A DNA stretch of 6,588 bases from Syntrophomonas sp. UBA4922 (lineage in GTDB: Bacteria; Bacillota; Syntrophomonadia; Syntrophomonadales; Syntrophomonadaceae): contig DHBS01000023.1 of assembly GCA_002398825.1 (NCBI GenBank), forward strand, positions 44,037-50,624, written 5' to 3'. Positions 1-5,728 of the stretch are shown piece by piece. The translations under genes and the position numbers were made by a program. The notes below the pieces were generated by a model, which made no database searches, was not told the DNA's origin, and saw nothing but the letters and a program-made list of their open reading frames with translations. Within the stretch, counting starts at the first letter, position 1, and each line of letters starts with the position of its first letter.

Positions 1-2463
1 AGCCTCCTGGTCATGACCCCGGGAACCCGTCTCAAGGTCCTGGCGCCGGTGGTCAAGGCCCAGAAAGGCGAGCACAAAAAGCTCTTGCAGGACCTGTTTC
101 GAGACGGCTTTGTCCGGGTTATCGTGGATGGCTATGAATACACCTCGGATGAAGAGATCGTACTGGAAAAAAATAAAAAACACGACATCAGCGCGGTGAT
201 CGACCGCCTGGTTGTCAAAGACGGCATACGGAGCCGTTTGGCCCAATCCCTGGAACTGGCCTTCGAACTCAGTGAAGGACTGATCATTATCCGGGTGCTG
301 GGAGAGAATGGCGCCGAAGAGGACCAGCTGTTCAGCCGGGATTTCGCCTGCCCGGACTGCGGATTCAGCCTGAGCGAACTGAGCCCGCGGATGTTTTCCT
401 TTAACAACCCGTTCGGGGCTTGCCCGGAATGCGACGGCCTGGGAGAAAAACGGGTTATTGACCCTGAATTGGTTCTGGATCGGGATAAGAGCATTCAAGA
501 AGGGGCTATCATTCCCTGGTCCAATAATTTTTACACCTACTACAATCAGATTTTGTACGGGATGGCGGAGAAAAATGACATTCCCCTGGATAAACCCCTC
601 AAAGAGCTGAGCGATGATCAGGTGGATGCCATCCTCTACGGGAAGAATGGGGAGCGCATCCGCGTCAATTATGTCAATTCATACGGGGAGAAGAACAGCT
701 TCACTTCCAGTTTTGAAGGCGTGGTGACCAACCTGCGCCGGCGCTACCTGGAGACCAAATCGGATGCTTCGCGGGAGGAGATAGAAAAATATATGACCAC
801 CACCCTGTGTCCGCGCTGCCGGGGCAAGCGCCTGCGCGAGGAGATCCTCTGGGTCTTGATAGGGGACAAGTCTATCAATGACGTGACCTCACTTTCCATC
901 CGCGAATGCTATCAGTTTTTCGAAAGCCTGGCATTGAGCCCGCGCGAGCATATTATCGCCCGCCAGGTGATCAAGGAGATACAGGAGCGCTTAAAATTCC
1001 TGATCGATGTGGGCCTGGATTATTTGACCATGGACCGCCCGGCCGGCAGCCTGTCCGGCGGAGAAGCACAGCGTATCCGCCTGGCTACACAGGTAGGCTC
1101 CAGCCTGGTAGGGGTCTTATATGTCTTGGATGAACCCAGCATCGGGCTGCACCCGCGGGATAACGACCGCCTCCTGGCAACCCTGCGCCGCCTGCGCGAT
1201 CTGGGCAATACTGTAATCGTGGTGGAGCACGATGAGGATGCCATGCGCCAGGCCGATCATATCGTTGATATCGGCCCGCGCGCCGGCATACACGGCGGGC
1301 AGGTTGTGGCCCAGGGCACTCTGGAAGAGATCATGCAGGCGCCCGAATCCCTGACCGGGCAATATCTTTCCGGCCTCCTCGACATTGAAGTGCCCGCTGT
1401 GCGGCGCCAGGGCAATAGCCGCCAGATTTTAATTAAAGGGGCCCACAAGCATAATTTAAAGAATATCGATGTGGAGATCCCCCTGGGGATGATGGTGGTG
1501 ATTACCGGAGTATCCGGGTCGGGCAAAAGCACTCTGGTGGAGGAAATCCTCTACCCCGGACTGACCTGGCGTATCAACCGGCGCTCCGGTCAGAGCAGCC
1601 GTCATAACCAGCAGGGTCGCTATCTTGACATAACCGGGGCAGAAGCCATAGATAAAGTAATAAATATCGATCAGGCCCCTATCGGGCGCACCCCGCGGTC
1701 CAATCCGGCCACTTATACCGGGGCTTTTAACGGCATCCGCGAACTGTTTGCCCAGACTGCTGAAGCCAGGGTGCGCGGCTATCAGCCGGGGCGGTTCAGT
1801 TTCAACGTTCGCGGCGGGCGCTGTGACGCCTGTTCCGGCGACGGTATCATTAAGATCGAGATGCACTTTTTGCCCGACGTATACATCCCCTGCGAGGTTT
1901 GCAAGGGCAGGCGCTATAACCGGGAAACCCTGGAGGTGAAATACAAAGGCTATACTATTGCCGATGTTCTGGAAATGACAGTGGATGAGGCGGTGGATTG
2001 CTTTGAAAATATCCCCTCGGTATTTCGCAAATTGAAAGTTCTGCAGGATGTGGGCCTGGGATATATTAAACTGGGTCAACCGGCCCCCACCCTGTCCGGC
2101 GGGGAGGCGCAGCGGGTCAAGCTGGCTACCGAGCTTTCCAAACGATCTACCGGGCGGACGCTCTATATTCTTGATGAACCCACCACCGGCCTGCATAAAG
2201 ACGATGTCAGACAGCTTCTGGAGGTCTTGAACCGCCTGGTCGATGCCGGCAACACCGTGGTCGTCATTGAGCACAACCTGGATGTGATCAAATCCGCCGA
2301 TCATATTATCGACCTGGGACCGGAGGGCGGCGAAAAGGGCGGGCATATTATCGTGGCCGGGCGCCCTGAGGCAGTAGCGGATTGTCCGGCTTCACACACC
2401 GGGAAATACCTTAAACCTTTGTTAGGAGTTGCCCAAGGTGGAAAAGCTAAAAGAACGTCTTAA
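1..2463 (+). CDS. uvrA: UvrABC system protein A (excinuclease ATPase subunit), 5'-partial
   Basis: UvrA is the damage-recognition ATPase of nucleotide excision repair; a dimer scans DNA and loads UvrB. The frame is open from the first base, so the gene begins outside the window. The 820 codons seen, against about 940 in the family, imply that roughly 120 N-terminal residues are missing, including the first Walker A. In order: UvrB-binding region (about 25-345, starting with LAPVVKAQKGEHKK); CX2C pairs at 349-360 and 421-432; another CX2C at 808-819; ABC signature LSGGEAQR at 1051 and Walker B with LDEPSIGLH at 1126 (first ATPase domain); Walker A GVSGSGKST at 1507-1533; the DNA-binding zinc module CX2CX19CX2C at 1822-1902; second signature at 2092 and Walker B LDEPTTGLH at 2170. 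All motifs are intact, so the visible part looks functional. The ATG at 13 is internal, not the start. The 3' end overlaps uvrC. Confidence 0.97.
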   Translation, partial: SLLVMTPGTRLKVLAPVVKAQKGEHKKLLQDLFRDGFVRVIVDGYEYTSDEEIVLEKNKKHDISAVIDRLVVKDGIRSRLAQSLELAFELSEGLIIIRVLGENGAEEDQLFSRDFACPDCGFSLSELSPRMFSFNNPFGACPECDGLGEKRVIDPELVLDRDKSIQEGAIIPWSNNFYTYYNQILYGMAEKNDIPLDKPLKELSDDQVDAILYGKNGERIRVNYVNSYGEKNSFTSSFEGVVTNLRRRYLETKSDASREEIEKYMTTTLCPRCRGKRLREEILWVLIGDKSINDVTSLSIRECYQFFESLALSPREHIIARQVIKEIQERLKFLIDVGLDYLTMDRPAGSLSGGEAQRIRLATQVGSSLVGVLYVLDEPSIGLHPRDNDRLLATLRRLRDLGNTVIVVEHDEDAMRQADHIVDIGPRAGIHGGQVVAQGTLEEIMQAPESLTGQYLSGLLDIEVPAVRRQGNSRQILIKGAHKHNLKNIDVEIPLGMMVVITGVSGSGKSTLVEEILYPGLTWRINRRSGQSSRHNQQGRYLDITGAEAIDKVINIDQAPIGRTPRSNPATYTGAFNGIRELFAQTAEARVRGYQPGRFSFNVRGGRCDACSGDGIIKIEMHFLPDVYIPCEVCKGRRYNRETLEVKYKGYTIADVLEMTVDEAVDCFENIPSVFRKLKVLQDVGLGYIKLGQPAPTLSGGEAQRVKLATELSKRSTGRTLYILDEPTTGLHKDDVRQLLEVLNRLVDAGNTVVVIEHNLDVIKSADHIIDLGPEGGEKGGHIIVAGRPEAVADCPASHTGKYLKPLLGVAQGGKAKRTS
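2424..2440 (+). promoter_or_regulatory. uvrC ribosome binding site and GTG start, inside uvrA
   Basis: AGGAG at 2424-2428 lies within the last codons of uvrA. It touches the in-frame TTG at 2429 with no spacing, but is 9 nt from the GTG at 2438, which is normal. The GTG is therefore the better start. It also places the first uvrC residues (MEKLKERLKDIP) where the family usually begins. Confidence 0.75.
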
Positions 2464-4243
2464 AGACATACCCTGTAAACCAGGGGTTTACTTGTTCAAG
2501 CACGGTGACGGCCGGGTTATATACGTGGGCAAGGCGAAAATCCTCAGAAATCGACTGCGCTCCTATTTTCAGCCCCCTCATCGCCTGGACCCCAAAGTGA
2601 GAGCGATGGTCAGCCGGGTGGCCGATTTTGACTATATTGTTACCGGCAGTGAAGTTGAAGCCCTGATTCTGGAGAACAACCTGATAAAATCTTATCATCC
2701 CCGCTATAACATTTTTATGCGCGATGATAAGACCTACCCGTATCTGAAGATCACCACCGCCGAACCATATCCGCGGGTATGCATCACCAGGGAGAAAAAG
2801 GACGGGGTTTCGCGCTACTTTGGCCCCTACACCGATGCGGCCGCTTTAAAAGAGACCGTCAAGCTGCTTACCGGGATCTTTCCTTTGCGCACCTGCAAAA
2901 CCTTGAAAAAGCAGCCCCGTCCCTGCTTGAACCGGGATCTGGAGAAATGCCTGGCCCCGTGCAGCAGTGGGGTAACAGTTGAGGAATACCAGCAATGTGT
3001 GGCTGGGCTGATCCGCTTTATGGAGGGCCATCATGCCGAGGTGATCCAGCAAAAAGAGCGGGAGATGCAGGCCGCCGCCGCCGCCCTGGAATTCGAAAAA
3101 GCGGCCCGCCTGCGGGATCAGATTCAGAGCATTCACAGCCTGGACGCCAGGCAAAAAGTCAGTTTTGACAAGCCCTACCACCTGGATGTGGTGGTGACTG
3201 TAGTAGACGAAAAGCCATATTTGGGCCTGGTTTTCAAAATCCGCTCCGGCCGCATTGTGGGCAAAGACACCTACTGGCTGCACCCGGCTATGGATGAACC
3301 GGGAGAAGAGCTGAGCAGCTTTTTCCTGCGCCAGTATTATAGCGAAAACCACGATATTCCCGATGAAATCGTGATGAATATGGTTCCCGCCGACTTGATT
3401 CTGCTGCAGGACTGGTTTAAGGAATTGACCGGCAGGAAGACCAGCCTGCACCGGCCGCAGCGCGGGGAAAAGAAAGCCCTTTTGGACATGGTCCAGGAGA
3501 ATGCCCGGTTATTGAGAGAAGAAAAACAACAGGCTGAAGAGCACTATCAAGGCGCTTTACAGCAGTTGAGCCGGGATCTGGAATTGGAGGTTGTCCCTCA
3601 GCGCATCGAAGGCTACGACGTATCCCACTTAGGCGGGGAGGAAACCGTGGCATCAATGGTGGTGTTCACCGCCGGCAGGCCAGATAAAAAGAACTACCGC
3701 CGCTTTAAGATTAAGATGGCGCAAAACAATGACTATGCCTCACTGGCTGAGGCTTTAAAGCGCCGCTTTACTGAAGCCGGACAGGGCAACCCGGCTTTTT
3801 TGCCTGAGCCCGATTTAATCATGATTGACGGCGGTCTGGGACAGCTGCACGCTGCACAGGAGATCCTCAAAAACCTCGAAATCGACGTTCCGGCAGTAGC
3901 CCTGGCCAAGCGGGAAGAGACCATTTTCCGCTCTGATGGAAGGCCCTTGAAGCTGCCCCGCCGCAATCAGGGACTCATGACTCTGCAGCGCTTGCGGGAT
4001 GAGGCCCACCGCTTCGCAATTGAGTATAATCGCCTGCGCCGCGGTAAAAAATTAACTAAATCCATTCTGGATGATATAAAAGGTATCGGTGCGCGGCGCA
4101 AAAAGCTGCTCCTGGAATCTTTCGGTTCAGTGGCCGCCCTGAGCAGGGCCTCACAGGAGGAAATCGCCTCGGTCAAGGGTATCGGCAGGAGTGCCGCCCA
4201 GGCCGTATACCGGGTCCTGCACCCTCAGGATGAAGGTTCTTAA
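2438..4243 (+). CDS. uvrC: UvrABC system protein C (dual-incision nuclease)
   Basis: UvrC is recruited by DNA-bound UvrB and cuts on both sides of the lesion. The 601 residues match the family length. Residue numbers are from the GTG at 2438. The GIY-YIG nuclease (3' incision) covers about 12-95, with the motif as GVY (16-18) and YVG (29-31) and likely catalytic Y29, K32, R39 and E79. A cysteine cluster follows: C153, C163, C171, C175. The UVR motif that binds UvrB is at about 204-235, preceded by an alanine run. The RNase H-like domain (5' incision) carries D394 (YDVSH), D464 (MIDGG) and H524 (RDEAHRF), the expected DDH triad. Two helix-hairpin-helix motifs for DNA binding close the protein (about 543-600, each with KGIG). 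It overlaps uvrA by 26 nt, so coupled translation is likely. The TTG at 2429 would add three residues but is badly placed relative to the ribosome binding site. No terminator is visible after its stop. Confidence 0.97.
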   Translation: MEKLKERLKDIPCKPGVYLFKHGDGRVIYVGKAKILRNRLRSYFQPPHRLDPKVRAMVSRVADFDYIVTGSEVEALILENNLIKSYHPRYNIFMRDDKTYPYLKITTAEPYPRVCITREKKDGVSRYFGPYTDAAALKETVKLLTGIFPLRTCKTLKKQPRPCLNRDLEKCLAPCSSGVTVEEYQQCVAGLIRFMEGHHAEVIQQKEREMQAAAAALEFEKAARLRDQIQSIHSLDARQKVSFDKPYHLDVVVTVVDEKPYLGLVFKIRSGRIVGKDTYWLHPAMDEPGEELSSFFLRQYYSENHDIPDEIVMNMVPADLILLQDWFKELTGRKTSLHRPQRGEKKALLDMVQENARLLREEKQQAEEHYQGALQQLSRDLELEVVPQRIEGYDVSHLGGEETVASMVVFTAGRPDKKNYRRFKIKMAQNNDYASLAEALKRRFTEAGQGNPAFLPEPDLIMIDGGLGQLHAAQEILKNLEIDVPAVALAKREETIFRSDGRPLKLPRRNQGLMTLQRLRDEAHRFAIEYNRLRRGKKLTKSILDDIKGIGARRKKLLLESFGSVAALSRASQEEIASVKGIGRSAAQAVYRVLHPQDEGS

Positions 4244-4345
4244 TATTCTACAAATAGTATTAGTAAAAAACAAAAAAATCCCATATTATTAAAAGAAAGA
4301 CTAACAGCGCAAATAGCGGCGTTTAACATGAAGGGGGCTAAGGAT
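4244..4345 (+). other. AT-rich intergenic region between uvrC and the membrane-protein gene
   Basis: About 100 nt, clearly more AT-rich than the flanking genes, with A-runs at 4265-4278. I see no GC-rich stem with a T-tract, so uvrC transcription may run through. A TATTAT at 4284-4289 could be a -10 element, but nothing near TTGACA sits at the right distance, so a promoter is only suggested by composition. An imperfect hairpin (4303-4310 with 4316-4323, two mismatches) lies just upstream of the next ribosome binding site and is too weak to interpret. Confidence 0.4.
4331..4337 (+). promoter_or_regulatory. Ribosome binding site selecting the ATG at 4346
   Basis: AAGGGGG ends 8 nt before the ATG at 4346. 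The earlier in-frame ATG at 4328 has no purine-rich sequence ahead of it and would place this site inside the coding region. The later start also gives the N-terminus typical of the family, with the first hydrophobic helix starting at once. Confidence 0.65.
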
Positions 4346-4705
4346 ATGATTCAGGGATGGGTCCTGAGGTGGGCTATCAACATACTGGCCATCGTACTGA
4401 CGGCCGAACTTTTGCCCGGTTTTCAGCTGACTTTGTGGGCAGCGATTGTAGGCTCGTTATTCCTGGGGGTTATTAACGCTTTTATTCGACCTTTGCTTTT
4501 GCTGGTAACCCTGCCTTTTAATATTCTTACCCTGGGCCTATTCACCCTCGTGATCAATGGGTTTATGTTGTGGATCACAGCGGTTACCATACGCGGCTTT
4601 GAAATTGACGGGTTTGGCTGGGCCGTACTGAGTGCCCTCGTCTTGAGCTTGATCAGTGCGGCCGGGAGCTATTTTGTTGAAGACCGCATGTTTCGTTTTA
4701 AATAA
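4346..4705 (+). CDS. YvlD-like small membrane protein (phage holin 4_2 family)
   Basis: A 119-residue integral membrane protein. Four hydrophobic segments are visible, at about residues 5-23, 30-47, 57-80 and 90-111, with a short basic tail (DRMFRFK). The central stretch, NAFIRPLL followed by LPFNILTLGLF and NGFMLW, is the conserved core of the family annotated as 'phage holin family protein' or 'mycobacterial 4 TMS holin superfamily IV', which includes Bacillus subtilis YvlD. Despite the family name, these are mostly ordinary chromosomal genes of unknown role. Nothing phage-like (endolysin, integrase, structural genes) is nearby, so I do not infer lysis activity. The ATG at 4346 is chosen over 4328 for its ribosome binding site. 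The gene is isolated by an AT-rich gap before it and a probable terminator after it, so it may be its own transcription unit or the tail of the uvr operon. Family assignment is fairly sure; function is unknown. Confidence 0.88.
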   Translation: MIQGWVLRWAINILAIVLTAELLPGFQLTLWAAIVGSLFLGVINAFIRPLLLLVTLPFNILTLGLFTLVINGFMLWITAVTIRGFEIDGFGWAVLSALVLSLISAAGSYFVEDRMFRFK

Positions 4706-4733
4706 GCTGGCGGGAGAATTGAATTTTTAAACT

Positions 4734-4764
4734 AACCGGGCCGGCCGTGCTCGGTTTATTATTT
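4734..4764 (+). terminator. Probable intrinsic terminator after the YvlD-like gene
   Basis: AACCGGGC (4734-4741) pairs with GCTCGGTT (4749-4756) to give an 8-bp stem with one G-T wobble and a 7-nt loop. It is followed by the T-rich run TTTATTATTT (4755-4764). It lies 28 nt after the stop of the membrane-protein gene and 30 nt before the HAD gene start, a usual place for a terminator. The T-tract is broken by two A residues, so termination may be partial. Confidence 0.55.
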
Positions 4765-4781
4765 GTCTTGAGCCAGTTTGA

Positions 4782-4797
4782 GGAAGGAGATACCATG
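4782..4797 (+). promoter_or_regulatory. Ribosome binding site and ATG start of the HAD gene
   Basis: GGAAGGAG (4782-4789) lies 5 nt before the ATG at 4795. The in-frame GTG at 4747 falls inside the terminator hairpin, has no ribosome binding site, and would add 16 residues ahead of the usual HAD N-terminus, so it is rejected. Confidence 0.8.
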
Positions 4798-5628
4798 GGC
4801 ATACGATTAGTGGCAATTGATCTGGACGACACCTTGCTGGATTCGGGATTGCGCATCTCGCCGCGGTGTGTCAGTGATATCGAAAATATTCGCCAACAGG
4901 GTATACTGGTCACTCTGGCTACCGGGCGCATGTACCGTTCGGCCTTGCCGTTTGCCCTGAAACTGGGCATGAATATCCCCTTAATCACCTACCAGGGGGC
5001 CCTGGTAAAAGACACCTATTCTCAGGAAGTGCTGTATTTCAGGCCGGTGGGCGAGTTGGCCCCGACAGTCATGGAATTCCTCAGGGAGCAAGGGGTTTAC
5101 TTTCACACCTATTTCGACGACCAGCTGTGTGTGGAGAGCGACAGCCCTGAGGCCATCGCTTATTCACAGCTGGCCGGAGTGGAATTAACCTTTATGCCTG
5201 ATCTGATTAAAGCCAGCCGCAGCTTACCGGCTTTTAAGATTATGGCCATCTCAAACCAAACCAGTAGTCTCGACCCTATAGAAGCTGATCTGAGAGAGCG
5301 CTTTGGCCAGGAACTATTCATTACCCGATCCAAGCTGCATTATCTGGAAATTATGCACCGCGATGCCAACAAAGCCAGAGCCCTGCAGCTGGTAGCCGAA
5401 CACTATGGCATAAAACAGGCCGATGTTCTGGCTATCGGAGACAGCTATAACGATGTGGGCATGCTGGCCTGGGCGGGCACCGGGATAGCGGTCGGCAATG
5501 CGCCGCCACTGGTTAAAGAAGCTGCTGATCATGTGACAGCTTCAAATGATGAGGATGGTGTGGCAGAGGCCCTTGAAAAATGGGTTTTACACACCGAGCC
5601 CGGCCCCGCTGCACAGCGACAGGCATAG
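4795..5628 (+). CDS. Cof-type HAD-IIB family hydrolase (probable sugar-phosphate phosphatase)
   Basis: A 277-residue soluble phosphatase of the haloacid dehalogenase superfamily. The four HAD motifs are present: DLDDTLLDS near the N-terminus (nucleophile D9, acid/base D11), TGR with T43, K193 in the segment DANKARAL, and GDSYND with D216 and D220 for magnesium. The large segment between motifs II and III, about residues 80-190, fits the C2-type cap of the Cof/IIB subfamily, which gives substrate specificity. Length is normal for the family. Members usually dephosphorylate sugar phosphates, FMN, pyridoxal phosphate or related small molecules; the substrate cannot be read from the sequence. The neighbouring isomerase makes a hexose phosphate plausible, but that is inference. 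The gene follows a likely terminator without a recognisable promoter of its own, and is separated by 97 nt from the isomerase gene. Confidence 0.93.
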   Translation: MGIRLVAIDLDDTLLDSGLRISPRCVSDIENIRQQGILVTLATGRMYRSALPFALKLGMNIPLITYQGALVKDTYSQEVLYFRPVGELAPTVMEFLREQGVYFHTYFDDQLCVESDSPEAIAYSQLAGVELTFMPDLIKASRSLPAFKIMAISNQTSSLDPIEADLRERFGQELFITRSKLHYLEIMHRDANKARALQLVAEHYGIKQADVLAIGDSYNDVGMLAWAGTGIAVGNAPPLVKEAADHVTASNDEDGVAEALEKWVLHTEPGPAAQRQA

Positions 5629-5632
5629 TGGA

Positions 5633-5671
5633 AAGCTGACTCGGGGAAGATAAAAAGGAAACTTTCAGCTT
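5633..5671 (+). other. Weak inverted repeat after the HAD gene
   Basis: AAGCTGA (5633-5639) and TCAGCTT (5665-5671) are perfect 7-nt complements separated by 25 nt. A second small stem, ATCCT (5683-5687) with AGGAT (5693-5697), follows. Neither has a T-tract, so they are not convincing terminators. They may be chance, or leader structure of the isomerase mRNA. Confidence 0.2.
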
Positions 5672-5709
5672 GAGAAATGCTCATCCTATTAAAGGATTAT
5701 CTGTTTATA

Positions 5710-5728
5710 AAGGAGAGGTTATTATATG
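5710..5728 (+). promoter_or_regulatory. Ribosome binding site and ATG start of the PGI/PMI gene
   Basis: AAGGAGAGG (5710-5718) precedes the ATG at 5726 by 7 nt, or by 10 nt counted from AAGGAG. This is a strong site and the only plausible start: the frame opens here with MSESAIQ and the SIS-domain glycine motif follows at residue 46. Confidence 0.8.

Noticed and set aside
1456..2346. Open frame of 296 codons on the minus strand opposite uvrA
   Set aside because: It lies wholly antisense to the conserved second half of uvrA. Its product is low-complexity and matches no family I recognise; it is a shadow of GC-rich codon use.
2846..3451. Open frame of 201 codons on the minus strand opposite uvrC
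   Set aside because: Antisense to well-conserved uvrC domains, with no ribosome binding site or recognisable motifs.
4303..4323. Imperfect hairpin before the YvlD-like gene
   Set aside because: Two internal mismatches leave 3-bp helices, with no T-tract; not credible as a terminator or riboswitch.
4328..4345. Upstream ATG for the YvlD-like gene
   Set aside because: No ribosome binding site before it, and it would bury the AAGGGGG site within the coding region.
4747..4794. GTG start extending the HAD protein by 16 residues
   Set aside because: It falls inside the terminator hairpin and lacks a ribosome binding site, while a strong site serves the ATG at 4795.
5670..5700. Possible promoter before the PGI/PMI gene: TTGAGA (5670-5675) and GATTAT (5695-5700)
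   Set aside because: The -35 is good but the -10 matches only 4 of 6 and the 19-nt spacing is long; not strong enough to list.
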